Source of the DNA: Streptomyces pacificus | GTDB lineage: Bacteria; Actinomycetota; Actinomycetes; Streptomycetales; Streptomycetaceae | Length of the DNA: 64,000 nucleotides | Direction: 5' to 3' | Assembly (NCBI RefSeq): GCF_011766325.1 | Contig: NZ_BLLG01000005.1 | Location: 124,001-188,000, forward strand | Shown here: one piece after another, positions 32,787 to 42,315 of the stretch | Position numbering within the stretch: position 1 is the first letter of the stretch | Layout: every line of letters starts with the position of its first letter | Notes under the pieces: generated by a model | What the model was told of the DNA's origin: nothing | Seen by the model: only the letters and a program-made list of their open reading frames with translations | Database searches by the model: none | Made by a program: the position numbers and the translations under genes

Positions 32787-33392
32787 ATGACCGATCAGCG
32801 CCGCCGCGTCGTCCTCGCCTCCGCTTCGCCCGCCCGCCTGGGGCTGCTGCGCGATGCCGGCCTCGTTCCCGAGGTCGTCGTCAGCGGTGTCGACGAGGAG
32901 GCGCTGACCGCCCCCGACCCCGGCACGCTGGCACTCGTCCTCGCCGAGGCCAAGGCGGACGCGGTCGCCGCCCGCCCCGAGTCGGCCGGAGCGCTCGTCA
33001 TCGGCTGCGACTCCGTACTCGAACTCGACGGCGAGGCCCTCGGCAAGCCGGCCGACGAGGAGGAGGCCACCGCCCGGTGGAAGTCCATGCGCGGCCGTGC
33101 GGGCGTGCTGCGGACGGGCCACTGCGTCATCGACACCGCCAGCGGCCGCCGGGTGTCCGCCACGGACTCCACCACCGTGCGCTTCGGCGACCCCACGGAC
33201 GCGGAGATCGCCGCGTACGTCGCAAGCGGCGAACCGCTGCACGTGGCGGGCGCGTTCACCCTGGACGGCAGATCCGCCCCGTTCGTCGACTCGATCGAGG
33301 GCAGCCACGGCAATGTGATCGGACTGTCGTTGCCGCTGCTGCGCAGGCTGCTTGCGGATCTCGGAGTGGGCATCACCGACCTCTGGGCGTGA
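32787..33392 (+). CDS. maf: Maf-like nucleoside triphosphate pyrophosphatase
   Basis: A 201-residue Maf/HAM1-fold enzyme that hydrolyses noncanonical or pyrimidine NTPs. The opening [18 protein letters not shown] carries the conserved S-x-S-x-R motif. [23 protein letters not shown] and GKPADEEEA follow, and [19 protein letters not shown] closes the fold. The ATG at 32787 lies seven bases after TACGAT, a good -10 hexamer, which points to a leaderless transcript. An in-frame ATG at 32778 overlaps that element and is less likely. Confidence 0.92.
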   Translation: MTDQRRRVVLASASPARLGLLRDAGLVPEVVVSGVDEEALTAPDPGTLALVLAEAKADAVAARPESAGALVIGCDSVLELDGEALGKPADEEEATARWKSMRGRAGVLRTGHCVIDTASGRRVSATDSTTVRFGDPTDAEIAAYVASGEPLHVAGAFTLDGRSAPFVDSIEGSHGNVIGLSLPLLRRLLADLGVGITDLWA

Positions 33393-33592
33393 TGCGGGCG
33401 CGGTCTCCGCACGCGGTTCGGTCCCCGTGCACGGAAGGTGCAACCGCCGAGCCGGGTGCAACCGCCGAGCCGGGTGCACCCGCCGAGCGGGGACGCTGCA
33501 ACCGCCCTGCCCGAGCAACCGGCCCGCGGGGGGCCGCCGTGCGATGGGCGCGGCACGGGACGCGCCCCGGTACACCCGTGCCGAGCCCCCCG

Positions 33593-34087
33593 TCAGGCTC
33601 GGGCCGGCCCGTCGCCGACGACGGGCCCCTCGTCCAGGGAGGCCGGAGGGCCCTCACCGACGGGCGGGGTGCCTTCCCCGCGGACCTCGGGCTCCGTCCC
33701 GCCGTACTGCAGCAGGGCGAGTACGACCAGCCCCAGCACCGCCATCAGGAACGCGAACGCGTACCAGCCGGCCGGCCCCACGGCCAGCGCGCCCAGCACC
33801 CCGTGCACCACCGCGCAGGCGACCAGGAGCACCCGTCCCCAGCGGCCGGGGCCGCGGTCACGCACCGCGGCGACGAGGAAGAGGGTGCCGCAGACGGCGA
33901 GGAAGAGCCCGGAGACCCCGCCCATCGCCCAGGTACCGGCGGCCATGGCACCGGGATCGAGGCCGTCCAGGGACATGTTCTGGCTGCTCACGAAGGTGGC
34001 CATGATGCCGCTGAGGACCACGGTGCCGACGGCTTCCAGGCAGAGCACGATCGCGGCGACCACGGCCACCGTTCTGCGCAGCACCAC
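33593..34087 (-). CDS. Four-helix membrane protein of unknown function
   Basis: A 164-residue protein with four hydrophobic helices (first TVAVVAAIVLCLEAVGTVVL, last AFAFLMAVLGLVVLALLQY) and a hydrophilic Glu/Gly/Pro-rich tail. The GTG at 34087 (or 34084) follows a very G-rich ribosome binding site (AAGGGGG). It is on the opposite strand to both neighbours and converges on maf. No family was recognised. Confidence 0.75.
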   Translation of the reverse strand: MVLRRTVAVVAAIVLCLEAVGTVVLSGIMATFVSSQNMSLDGLDPGAMAAGTWAMGGVSGLFLAVCGTLFLVAAVRDRGPGRWGRVLLVACAVVHGVLGALAVGPAGWYAFAFLMAVLGLVVLALLQYGGTEPEVRGEGTPPVGEGPPASLDEGPVVGDGPARA

Positions 34088-34558
34088 GGCACCCCCACCC
34101 CCTTGGGCTTCCCAGCCTCGGTTACCTGCAGGTACGAACGACACGGCGAACGCTACTAACGGGTAAACCCGCGGACAAGGGCCCGGGCCCAGGCAAAGAA
34201 CCGTTCCGCCATTCGTAGGGACTCCACAAAGAAACGCGCAGAGCCGCTGGCCGCCGGGGCAGAGACCTTGACCACACGTGACGGCTACTCTGCACTGGAG
34301 AAATCCGACGTACCGTGGTGCGACAAGGGCAGACACGGCACGACCACACCCCGGATGACCCTCCGTGTGGGGAAGCTCACGACCGGGAACGGGTCGAAAG
34401 GCCGTGTCGGCAGTCCCTAAACTCAGCGTGTTTCAGCGAGGTCTTCGGCGCGGTGACCCGCCGAGTGCTCCGACCGGCACGCCCGGGCGGGGACCGGCCC
34501 GCGGCGTAGCCGCAAACCGGGACGTCTACACCCGGACAACAGCAAGGAGGGAGCCATC
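34088..34558. promoter_or_regulatory. Upstream region of the carboxylase alpha-subunit gene
   Basis: A 471-bp gap without a supported gene that must hold divergent promoters. It is less GC-rich than its surroundings. The alpha-subunit gene has a near-perfect Shine-Dalgarno AAGGAGGGAG at 34544-34553, the strongest in the window, so high translation is expected. No defined operator was recognised. Confidence 0.55.
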
Positions 34559-36322
34559 GTGCGCAAGGTGCTCATCGCCAACCGAGGCGAGATCGCTGTC
34601 CGCGTTGCCCGTGCATGCCGGGACGCCGGGATCGCGAGCGTAGCCGTCTACGCCGATCCGGACCGTGACGCTCTGCACGTCCGCGCGGCCGACGAAGCGT
34701 TCGCCCTGGGCGGTGACACCCCGGCCGCCAGCTACCTGGACATGGGCAAGGTCCTCCGGGCCGCAGCGGACTCGGGCGCGGATGCCGTCCACCCGGGATA
34801 CGGCTTCCTTTCCGAGAACGCCGACTTCGCCCAGGCGGTCATCGACGCCGGGCTGACCTGGATCGGCCCCCCGCCCGCCGCGATCCGCGACCTCGGCGAC
34901 AAGGTGGCGGCCCGTCATATCGCCCAGCGCGCCGGCGCCCCGCTGGTGGCCGGCACCTCGGACCCGGTGTCCGGCGCGGAGGAGGTCGTCGCCTTCGCCG
35001 AGGAGCACGGCCTCCCGATCGCGATCAAGGCCGCCTTCGGCGGCGGCGGGCGCGGCCTCAAGGTCGCCCGCACGCTGGAGGAGGTCCCAGAGCTGTACGA
35101 CTCGGCGGTCCGCGAGGCCGTCGCCGCGTTCGGGCGCGGCGAGTGCTTCGTCGAGCGCTATCTGGACAAGCCGCGCCATGTCGAGACCCAGTGCCTGGCC
35201 GACCAGCACGGCAACGTGGTGGTCGTCTCGACCCGTGACTGCTCGCTGCAGCGCCGGCACCAGAAGCTGGTGGAGGAGGCCCCCGCGCCGTTCCTCGACG
35301 ACGAGCAGAACGCCCAGCTGTACCGCGCGTCCAAGGCCATCCTCAAGGAGGCCGGCTACGTCGGCGCCGGCACCGTGGAGTTCCTCGTCGGCAACGACGG
35401 CACGATCTCCTTCCTCGAGGTCAACACCCGGCTCCAGGTCGAGCACCCGGTCACCGAGGAGGTCACCGGCATCGACCTGGTGCGGGAGATGTTCCGCATC
35501 GCCGACGGGGAGAAGCTGGGCTACGACGACCCGCCGCGGCGGGGCCACTCCTTCGAGTTCCGCATCAACGGAGAGGACCCGGGCCGCAACTTCCTTCCCG
35601 CGCCCGGCACGGTCACCTCCTTCGTCCCGCCCTCCGGTCCGGGTGTCCGGCTGGACGCCGGGGTGGAGTCCGGCAGCGTGATCGGCCCCGCGTGGGACTC
35701 GCTGCTGGCAAAGCTCGTCGTCACCGGCGCCACCCGTGAGCAGGCGCTGCAGCGCGCCGCACGGGCCCTGGCCGAGTTCCAGGTCGAGGGCATGGCCACC
35801 GCGATCCCGTTCCACCGCGCCGTCGTCACCGACCCGGCGTTCGCCCCGGCGGACGGCACCCCGTTCACGGTCCACACCCGCTGGATCGAGACCGAGTTCG
35901 TCAATGAGATCAAGCCCTTCGCCGCCCCCGCCGACACGGAGGCCGAGGAGGAGCCGGGCCGCGACACCGTCGTCGTCGAGGTCGGCGGCAAGCGCCTCGA
36001 GGTCTCGCTGCCGTCCTCGCTCGGCATGACGCTGGCCAGGACCGCCGCGGCCGGCGGTGCCCGCCCCAAGCGCCGCACGGCCAGGAAGTCAGGCCCGGCC
36101 GCCTCCGGCGACACCCTCGCCTCGCCGATGCAGGGCACCATCGTCAAGATCGCCGTTGAGGAGGGCCAGCAGGTCGACGAGGGCGACCTCGTCGTCGTCC
36201 TCGAGGCGATGAAGATGGAGCAGCCGCTGAACGCGCACCGCTCCGGCACCGTGAAGGGTCTCAGCGCCGAGGTCGGCGCGTCGATCACGTCCGGCGCGGT
36301 GATCTGCGAGATCAAGGACTGA
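34559..36322 (+). CDS. accA2: Biotin carboxylase/carrier (acyl-CoA carboxylase alpha subunit)
   Basis: A 587-residue protein. The biotin carboxylase part (1-450) shows [20 protein letters not shown], the ATP-grasp glycine loop [10 protein letters not shown] and [17 protein letters not shown] linker leads to the biotin carboxyl carrier domain at the C terminus with the biotinylated Lys in EAMKMEQPL. It ATP-dependently carboxylates biotin for the beta subunits of acetyl- and propionyl-CoA carboxylases. In S. coelicolor two near-identical alpha subunits exist, and the one at this position is AccA2 (from memory of synteny). The GTG start has an excellent ribosome binding site. A terminator follows directly. 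Confidence 0.93.
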   Translation: MRKVLIANRGEIAVRVARACRDAGIASVAVYADPDRDALHVRAADEAFALGGDTPAASYLDMGKVLRAAADSGADAVHPGYGFLSENADFAQAVIDAGLTWIGPPPAAIRDLGDKVAARHIAQRAGAPLVAGTSDPVSGAEEVVAFAEEHGLPIAIKAAFGGGGRGLKVARTLEEVPELYDSAVREAVAAFGRGECFVERYLDKPRHVETQCLADQHGNVVVVSTRDCSLQRRHQKLVEEAPAPFLDDEQNAQLYRASKAILKEAGYVGAGTVEFLVGNDGTISFLEVNTRLQVEHPVTEEVTGIDLVREMFRIADGEKLGYDDPPRRGHSFEFRINGEDPGRNFLPAPGTVTSFVPPSGPGVRLDAGVESGSVIGPAWDSLLAKLVVTGATREQALQRAARALAEFQVEGMATAIPFHRAVVTDPAFAPADGTPFTVHTRWIETEFVNEIKPFAAPADTEAEEEPGRDTVVVEVGGKRLEVSLPSSLGMTLARTAAAGGARPKRRTARKSGPAASGDTLASPMQGTIVKIAVEEGQQVDEGDLVVVLEAMKMEQPLNAHRSGTVKGLSAEVGASITSGAVICEIKD

Positions 36323-36344
36323 ACCAGGCCGCCCAGCCGCCCGA

Positions 36345-36383
36345 GGACGGGGCCCACCGGATTCCACCCGGTGGGCCCCGTCC
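36345..36383 (+). terminator. Terminator of the alpha-subunit gene
   Basis: A perfect 16-bp GC-rich stem (GGACGGGGCCCACCGG and its complement) with a 7-base loop starts 22 bases after the stop codon. A short T-containing tail (TTGTCCC) follows. Confidence 0.85.
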
Positions 36384-36390
36384 TTGTCCC

Positions 36391-36500
36391 ATCGGCGTCC
36401 CGTCCTCGTCCCGTCCTCGTCCCGTCGGCGTCCCGTCGGCGTCTTGTCGGCGTCTTGTCGGCGTCTTGTCGGCGTCTTGTCGGCATCCTGTCCGCGTCCC
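36391..36500 (+). repeat. Ten 11-bp tandem units
   Basis: Ten consecutive 11-bp units based on GTCGGCGTCTT/GTCCTCGTCCC, directly after the alpha-subunit terminator. Neighbouring units are identical in pairs or fours, a sign of slippage. A second short array of the 10-bp unit ATCAGAGGG(G/A) follows at about 36509-36552, upstream of the TetR gene. Confidence 0.9.
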
Positions 36501-36598
36501 ATGACCGGAGGGATCAGAGGGATCAGAGGGATCAGAGAGACCGGAGAGACCGGACGGAGCGCGCTTCACCCCCGCGCACCGATGGCATGCTGGGTGCC

Positions 36599-37201
36599 AT
36601 GACGACAAGTACGGCGGCCGGCGACGCGGCGGACGCGGTACGCCCGATGCGGGCCGACGCACGCCGCAACCACGAGCGGTTGCTTGCCGAGGCGCGCAGG
36701 GCGTTCGCCGAGCACGGCACGGACGCGTCGCTGGAGGACGTCGCCAGGCGGGCCGGCGTGGGCATCGGCACGCTGTACCGCCACTTCCCCAACCGGCACG
36801 CGCTGATGAACGCGGTCTTCCAGGACGCGCTTGCGTCACTGCTCACCCGGTCCGCGGAACTCGCCTCGGCGGATCGGCCGTGCCGGGCCCTGGTGGAGTG
36901 GCTACGCGCCCTCATCACTCATGCGGGTGAATATCGCGGGGTGGCCAGGGCGCTCATGGCGGCCTCACACGACACCGGTTCCGCGCTCTCCCAGTGCAGC
37001 GTGCCCCTCCGGGAGGCGGGCTCCCGGCTGCTCTCCCGCGCCCAGGCGGCCGGTGCGGTCCGGGAGGACGTGTCCATCAGCGACCTTCTCCAGCTCACCA
37101 ACGCGATCGCCCTGGCAGCCGAACAGGCCCCCTGCGACCCGGAACTCGCGGACCGTCTGCTGGCACTGACGCTGCGCGGTCTGAAGGCGCGGGCCTCGTA
37201 G
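36599..37201 (+). CDS. TetR family transcriptional regulator
   Basis: A 200-residue TetR repressor. The DNA-binding helices are ERLLAEARRAFAEHGTDASL then DVARRAGVGIGTLYRHFPNR. The ligand-binding part is the SbtR/TetR_C type with LVEWLRALITHAGEYRGVAR. The ATG at 36599 gives the usual N terminus. An in-frame ATG at 36587 adds four residues. No ribosome binding site is seen. Its target is not evident, as the neighbours are convergent or separated by repeats. Confidence 0.9.
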   Translation: MTTSTAAGDAADAVRPMRADARRNHERLLAEARRAFAEHGTDASLEDVARRAGVGIGTLYRHFPNRHALMNAVFQDALASLLTRSAELASADRPCRALVEWLRALITHAGEYRGVARALMAASHDTGSALSQCSVPLREAGSRLLSRAQAAGAVREDVSISDLLQLTNAIALAAEQAPCDPELADRLLALTLRGLKARAS

Positions 37202-37609
37202 AGCGGGTGGCGGCGACCGCCGTGTGTGCTCCCCCGGTGGAGGAAACCACTCCGCGCCCCGTGAGCCCCCGGAAACCACGGTATCCCCGGCACCGCGCAC
37301 CCCGCAGAAGTGCAGGTGGGCTCACCGCGCACGGGCCGGGTCACGGGCCCGGTGCGTGCCGCCGGGCACAGCGGGCCGGACGTGCGGGAGGGGCCGGAAG
37401 GACCGGAGGAGCCGTGACCCGGCCCCGAACCGCCGGGACCGCCCGACCCGCCGCGCCCGGCGGCGCCCGGCGGCGGCCGGGGCGTGTTGCGTCGGGCAGG
37501 GTCCGCCCGCCGGCAGCGGCGCGAAGCGGCGTCCGGTGCGGCGGATCGCGAGGCGCCGGACGCCGGGGCCCCGCCCTGCGGGCGGACGGAGCCGCCTTCG
37601 CCACACGGC
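37202..37609. other. Gap between convergent TetR and DeoR genes
   Basis: This 408-bp stretch is very GC-rich with several open but unconvincing frames in all phases. I see no gene, clear terminator hairpin or repeat array in it. Confidence 0.5.
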
Positions 37610-38533
37610 CTAGCGGCGGCGCAGGTCGGCCACCCGCCGGTCCGGGGGCTCCGCCGCGAGGGCCCCGGCCGAACGGAGGGAGGTCGTCGGGTGGGTGGTA
37701 CGGCGCTGGCCCGGCAGCGGCACCTCACGGCGCGGAGGTGCTGCTTCGGCGGCCGCGCCCGCCACGGTGACCTCGACACCCTGGTCCGCGAGCGCCTGCA
37801 GTTCCGTGGCCGCCCGGTCGTCGTGCGGGGGCGGCTCGTCCGTCACCAGACGGGTGATCACGTCGGTCGGCACCGTCTGGAACATCGTGTCGGCGCCCAG
37901 TTTGGTGTGATCGGCCAGCACCACGACCTCCGACGCCGCCTGTACCAGTGCCCGGTCCACGCTCGCCGAGAGCATGTTGGAGGTCGACAGCCCGCGCTCG
38001 GCTGTCAGGCCGCTGCCCGACAGGAAGGCACGGGAGACCCGCAGCCCCTGCAGGGACTGCTCCGCTCCGCTGCCGACCAGCGCGTAGTTCGACCCGCGCA
38101 ACGTGCCGCCGGTCATCACGACCTCGACCCGGTTGGCATGCGCCAGCGCCTGCGCGACCAGCAGGGAGTTGGTCACCACGGTGAGCCCGGGAATCCGGGC
38201 GAGCCGGCGGGCCAGCTCCTGTGTGGTCGTGCCGGCGCCGACCACGATGGCCTCGCCTTCTTCGACCAGGCCCGCGGCGAGATCGGCGATGGCCGTCTTC
38301 TCCGCGGTCGCGAGATGGGATTTCTGCGGGAAGCCGGATTCTCGCGTGAATCCGCCCGGCAACACCGCACCGCCGTGCCGGCGGTCGAGCAGTCCTTCTG
38401 CCTCCAGGGCCCGCACGTCCCGCCGTACGGTCACTTCGGAGGTCTGGACGACGCGGGCGAGCTCACGGAGCGAAACGGCTCCGTTGGCGCGCACCATTTC
38501 GAGGATCAATTGACGACGTTCTGCAGCGAACAC
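37610..38533 (-). CDS. DeoR family transcriptional regulator
   Basis: A 307-residue regulator. The DeoR helix-turn-helix is at the start (RRQLILEMVRANGAVSLREL and SEVTVRRDVRALEAEGLLDR). The sensor domain is the phosphosugar-isomerase-like fold (GAGTTTQELARRLARIPGLT, VVMTGGTLRGSNYALVG, ADHTKLGADTMFQ). The last 55 residues are a disordered Arg/Pro-rich tail. DeoR regulators respond to sugar phosphates, and with deoC and phosphorylase genes nearby a deoxyribose- or ribose-phosphate signal is plausible but unproven. The GTG at 38533 follows TACTGT by seven bases, suggesting a leaderless message. Confidence 0.92.
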   Translation of the reverse strand: MFAAERRQLILEMVRANGAVSLRELARVVQTSEVTVRRDVRALEAEGLLDRRHGGAVLPGGFTRESGFPQKSHLATAEKTAIADLAAGLVEEGEAIVVGAGTTTQELARRLARIPGLTVVTNSLLVAQALAHANRVEVVMTGGTLRGSNYALVGSGAEQSLQGLRVSRAFLSGSGLTAERGLSTSNMLSASVDRALVQAASEVVVLADHTKLGADTMFQTVPTDVITRLVTDEPPPHDDRAATELQALADQGVEVTVAGAAAEAAPPRREVPLPGQRRTTHPTTSLRSAGALAAEPPDRRVADLRRR

Positions 38534-38690
38534 GAAACTGACAGTAACCCCAGTCGTCGATGCTTTTCAGCACTTTGCTCCGAATACGAGAATTTGCCGT
38601 CACCGGGGCACCGGAAGTGGTATGGACGTCACGCCCTAACGTCCCGGCTTGCCGGGGTTGATCCCAGGGTTGATCCCGGGGTTCCGCGCC

Positions 38691-40130
38691 CTACGCCTCG
38701 CCCGCCGCCTTCCGGGTGTGCAGTTGCCGGGCGACTTCCGCGATCGAGCCCGACAGCGACGGGTACACGGTGAAGGCGTTTGCGATCTGTTCCACCGTCA
38801 GGTTGTTGTCGACCGCGATCGAGACGGGATGGATCAGTTCCGAGGCTCTCGGGGCCACGATCACTCCGCCGACCACGATGCCGGTGCCCGGCCGGCAGAA
38901 GATCTTCACAAAGCCGTCCCTGATGCCCTGCATCTTGGCGCGGGGGTTACGCAGCAGCGGCAGCTTGACGGCCCTGGCGTCGATGACGCCGCCGTCCACG
39001 TCCGCCTGGGTGTAGCCGACGGTGGCGATCTCCGGGTCGGTGAACACGTTCGACGACACCGTCTTCAGGTTGAGCGGGGTCACCGCGTCGCCGAGGAAGT
39101 GGTAGACGGCGATGCGGCCCTGCATCGCCGCCACCGACGCCAGCGCGAAGACACCGGTGACGTCGCCCGCCGCGTACACGCCGGGCGCGGTCGTCCGCGA
39201 GACCTTGTCGGTCCAGATGTGCCCGGACTCGGTGAGCCTGACCCCGGCCTCCTCCAGGCCCATGCCCGCGGAGTTGGGGACGGCGCCGACGGCCATCAGG
39301 CAGTGGGTGCCGGTGATCACCCGGCCGTCGGCCAGCGTCACCTCGACCCGGTCGCCGACCCGCTTGGCGGACTGGGCGCGGGAGCGGGCCATGACGTTCA
39401 TACCGCGGCGCCGGAAGACGTCCTCGAGCACCGCGGCGGCGTCCGGGTCCTCGCCCGGCAGCACGCGGTCGCGTGAGGAGACCAGCGTGACACGGGAACC
39501 GAGCGCCTGGTAGGCGCCGGCGAACTCGGCACCCGTCACGCCCGAGCCGACCACGATCAGCTCTTCGGGCAGCTCGTCCAGGTCGTACACCTGGGTCCAG
39601 TTGAGGATCCGCTCGCCGTCGGGCCTGGCGTCGGGGATCTCGCGCGGGTGGCCGCCGGTCGCGATCAGCACGGCGTCGGCGGTGAGCGTCTCCTCGCTGC
39701 CGTCGGCCGCGGTGACGACCACCTTGCGGGAGCCGTCGAGGGACTGCCCGCCCTCCAGCCGGCCGCGGCCGCGCATGACCCGCGCGCCCGCGCGGGTCAC
39801 GGCGGCGGTGATGTCGTGGGACTGGGCGAGCGCCAGCCGCTTCACCCGGCGGTTGACCTTGCCGAGGTCGACGCCCACGATCCGGGCGGGCTGGTCCATG
39901 TGCGGGGTGTCGTCCGCGACGATGATGCCGAGTTCCTCGTGGGAGGAGTCGAAGTTGGTCATCACCTCGGCGGTGGCGATCAGGGTCTTGGAGGGCACGC
40001 AGTCGGTGAGGACGGACGCTCCGCCGAGGCCGTCGCAGTCGACGACGATCACCTCCGCACCGAGCTGGGCGGCCACCAGAGCCGCCTCGTATCCGCCGGG
40101 TCCGCCACCGATGATCACGATCCGGGTCAC
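38691..40130 (-). CDS. FAD-dependent NAD(P)H-quinone dehydrogenase, LpdA-like
   Basis: A 479-residue pyridine-nucleotide flavoprotein. FAD is bound by IVIIGGGPGGYEAALVAAQL and GVYAAGDVTG, and NAD(P)H by IVVGSGVTGAEFAGAYQALG. The position of the redox disulfide reads GGASVLTDCVPSKTLI, with a single Cys, so it cannot be a disulfide reductase. This matches the mycobacterial LpdA (Rv3303c) group that reduces quinones. The dimerisation domain is typical (SNVFTDPEIATVGYT). The GTG at 40130 has GAGG eleven bases upstream. It is transcribed toward the DeoR gene 157 bp away. Confidence 0.9.
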   Translation of the reverse strand: MTRIVIIGGGPGGYEAALVAAQLGAEVIVVDCDGLGGASVLTDCVPSKTLIATAEVMTNFDSSHEELGIIVADDTPHMDQPARIVGVDLGKVNRRVKRLALAQSHDITAAVTRAGARVMRGRGRLEGGQSLDGSRKVVVTAADGSEETLTADAVLIATGGHPREIPDARPDGERILNWTQVYDLDELPEELIVVGSGVTGAEFAGAYQALGSRVTLVSSRDRVLPGEDPDAAAVLEDVFRRRGMNVMARSRAQSAKRVGDRVEVTLADGRVITGTHCLMAVGAVPNSAGMGLEEAGVRLTESGHIWTDKVSRTTAPGVYAAGDVTGVFALASVAAMQGRIAVYHFLGDAVTPLNLKTVSSNVFTDPEIATVGYTQADVDGGVIDARAVKLPLLRNPRAKMQGIRDGFVKIFCRPGTGIVVGGVIVAPRASELIHPVSIAVDNNLTVEQIANAFTVYPSLSGSIAEVARQLHTRKAAGEA

Positions 40131-40597
40131 TGGGGTTACGCCTCGCGCTCTCGCTCTGCCGGGTGTCGGTCCCACCCATTCTCCCGCACGCCGGAACCCG
40201 CCTCGCCCCGGGGGCTCTCCGGGGCGGAGCACACCGGGGGCTCTCCGGGGCGGGGATCGCACCGGGCGGCCCGGCGGCGGGACCCGGAACGGCCGGAGGG
40301 CCCCGCGCACACCGGCCGGGACGTCCCCGCGGCCTGCGCCCCCGCCTGCGCCCCCGCCGGCCATCACGCCCCGCCCCCGGCGCGCCGCCCCGGTCGCCCT
40401 CCCGGCGGCCGGCCCGGGCGCGAACCCGCCGCGAACCCGCCGCGGCCCCGGACCCGCCCGCGCCCCGGCCCCTGCGCACCCGCGGACCCAACCCGCCGGC
40501 TGCCCGGTCCCCGGGAAGCACGGTGGGGACCACCACGGGGATCAGGGTGGCGATCAGGGCGGGCGGCCACCGCTGCCCCTCCCGTACCCTCGATCCC
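40131..40597. other. Gap with a direct repeat upstream of two divergent genes
   Basis: A 467-bp GC-rich region between the flavoprotein and the GGCT-like gene. It contains a direct repeat of about 20 bp (CCGGGGGCTCTCCGGGGCGG, twice near 40207-40252). The GGCT-like gene's probable -10 (TACCCT) lies at 40585-40590. Confidence 0.5.
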
Positions 40598-41035
40598 ATG
40601 TCGCTCTACGCCGCGTACGCCGGCAACCTCGACGCGCGGCTGATGACCCGCCGCGCACCGCATTCCCCGCTGCGCGGCACCGGCTGGCTCAACGGCTGGC
40701 GGCTGACCTTCGGTGGCGAGCAGCTGGGATGGGAGGGAGCGCTGCCCACGATCGTGGAGGCCCCGCGCTCGCAGGTCTTCGTCGCGCTGTACGACATCGC
40801 CCCCCTCGACGAGGACTCGATGGACCGCTGGGAGGGCGTCGGACTCGACATCTACCGGCGCATGCGCGTGCGGGTGCACACGCTGGACGGCGAGGAGCCG
40901 GCCTGGGTGTACGTGCTGAACGGGTACGAGGGCGGCCTGCCCTCCGCTCGCTACCTCGGCGAGATCGCCGACGCGGCCGAATCGGCGGGCGCCCCCCACG
41001 ACTATGTGATGGAGCTGCGCAAGCGTCCGTGCTGA
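40598..41035 (+). CDS. Gamma-glutamylcyclotransferase-like protein
   Basis: A 145-residue protein with the GGCT/AIG2 fold: YAAYAGNLDARLMTRRAP for the substrate loop, LPTIVEAPRSQVFVALYDI, and a barrel end with VYVLNGYEGGLPSARYL. The family includes enzymes that cyclise gamma-glutamyl groups to 5-oxoproline, although many bacterial members have unknown substrates. The ATG at 40598 lies seven bases after TACCCT, so the message is probably leaderless. Confidence 0.85.
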   Translation: MSLYAAYAGNLDARLMTRRAPHSPLRGTGWLNGWRLTFGGEQLGWEGALPTIVEAPRSQVFVALYDIAPLDEDSMDRWEGVGLDIYRRMRVRVHTLDGEEPAWVYVLNGYEGGLPSARYLGEIADAAESAGAPHDYVMELRKRPC

Positions 41036-41291
41036 CCCGCGCCCGAGCGGGCCGCCGGGCCGCCGGGTCGCGGGGCCCGGGTCGCCTGCTCCGGGCGCGG
41101 AGCAGGCCTCCCGTGCCGGGCGGACGGCGCGGCGCGGACCACCGCCCGCCCCCTGGGCACTCCCCGCGGACCACCGCCCGCCCCCTGGGCACTCCCGACC
41201 ACTCCGGGCGGTCCCGCCGTCCCGGCGCGCCCCTGCGCAGCCCTTGTGTGTTCCCACGAGGAAAGGGTTGCGGAGTCGTGAGCATCTTCAT

Positions 41292-41303
41292 CTACGCGCG
41301 TAG
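41292..41303. promoter_or_regulatory. Palindromic operator candidate upstream of pnp
   Basis: The perfect palindrome CTACGCGCGTAG ends 24 bases before the phosphorylase start. With a leaderless start at 41328 it covers about -36 to -25, the -35 region. Identical copies lie before deoC and the adenosine deaminase gene. Confidence 0.75.
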
Positions 41304-41327
41304 GGGTTCTCAGGCTAGGCTTTTCCC

Positions 41328-42137
41328 GTGAACGTTTCCCTTACCCCGGACCCCCATGCCGCCGCCGACGCCGCGGCCGCGCGCCTGCGAGAGCTGACCG
41401 GCGCCGAGACCCATGACGTCGCCCTGGTGATGGGCTCGGGCTGGGCGCCCGCGGTCGACGCCCTCGGTGCCCCAGACGCGGAGTTCCCGGTCACGGAGCT
41501 GCCCGGCTTCCCTCCCCCGGCGGTCGAGGGCCACGGCGGCAAGGTCCGCTCGTACCGGATCGGCGACAAGCGCACGCTCGTCTTCCTCGGCCGTACGCAC
41601 TACTACGAGGGCCGCGGCGTCGCCGCCGTGGCGCACGGTGTGCGCACCGCCGTCGCCTCCGGCTGCAAGACCGTCGTCCTGACCAACGGATGCGGCGGTC
41701 TGCGCGAGGGCATGCGGCCGGGTCAGCCGGTCCTCATCGGCGACCACATCAACCTCACCGCCGCCTCGCCGATCGCCGGCGCCAACTTCGTGGACCTGAC
41801 CGACCTGTACTCGCCGAGGCTGCGGGCGCTGTGCAAGGAGGTGGACCCGACGCTGGAGGAGGGCGTCTACGTCCAGTTCCCCGGCCCGCACTACGAGACT
41901 CCCGCCGAGATCAACATGGTCCGTGTCATGGGCGGCGACCTCGTGGGCATGTCCACCGTGCTGGAGGCCATCGCGGCCCGCGAGGCCGGTGCCGAGGTGC
42001 TCGGGATCTCCCTGGTCACCAACCTCGCGGCCGGACTCTCGGGAGAGCCGCTCAACCACGAAGAGGTCCTGCAGGCCGGACGCGACTCCGCGGCCCGGAT
42101 GGGCGAGCTGCTGACCCGGGTACTGGCCAGGATCTGA
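41328..42137 (+). CDS. pnp: Purine nucleoside phosphorylase
   Basis: A 269-residue trimeric-type phosphorylase that cleaves (deoxy)inosine and guanosine to base and (deoxy)ribose-1-phosphate. The phosphate site is seen in [14 protein letters not shown] and [20 protein letters not shown]. The purine and ribose sites are [40 protein letters not shown] and [11 protein letters not shown]. The GTG at 41328 lies six bases after TAGGCT, indicating a leaderless transcript. A palindrome shared with deoC and the deaminase gene precedes it. The sugar-phosphate mutase gene follows. Confidence 0.95.
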   Translation: MNVSLTPDPHAAADAAAARLRELTGAETHDVALVMGSGWAPAVDALGAPDAEFPVTELPGFPPPAVEGHGGKVRSYRIGDKRTLVFLGRTHYYEGRGVAAVAHGVRTAVASGCKTVVLTNGCGGLREGMRPGQPVLIGDHINLTAASPIAGANFVDLTDLYSPRLRALCKEVDPTLEEGVYVQFPGPHYETPAEINMVRVMGGDLVGMSTVLEAIAAREAGAEVLGISLVTNLAAGLSGEPLNHEEVLQAGRDSAARMGELLTRVLARI

Positions 42138-42161
42138 CGGGTCGCCCCCGGCGCCGGAGCT

Positions 42162-42183
42162 GCGCGGGGCACGGGCCCCGCGC
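42162..42183 (+). terminator. Hairpin after the phosphorylase gene
   Basis: A 9-bp GC stem (GCGCGGGGC and its complement) with an ACGG loop, 25 bases after the stop. It may terminate or attenuate transcription into the mutase gene. Confidence 0.45.
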
Positions 42184-42315
42184 CCCCGGCCAGGTGGCGG
42201 GCAGGGAGCGGAAGAAGCCACCGCCGCCCTGGACGGGCAGACGCGGGCGCGGGCGCCACGGGACACACCGCCGGCGCCGCCCCCGCCCACCACGACTGGA
42301 GAGAGGGACATCACC

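Noticed and set aside
36391..36500. Possible iteron-type replication origin.
   Set aside because: Eleven-base units resemble iterons, but there is no replication initiator gene, no DnaA boxes and the sequence is slippage-like.
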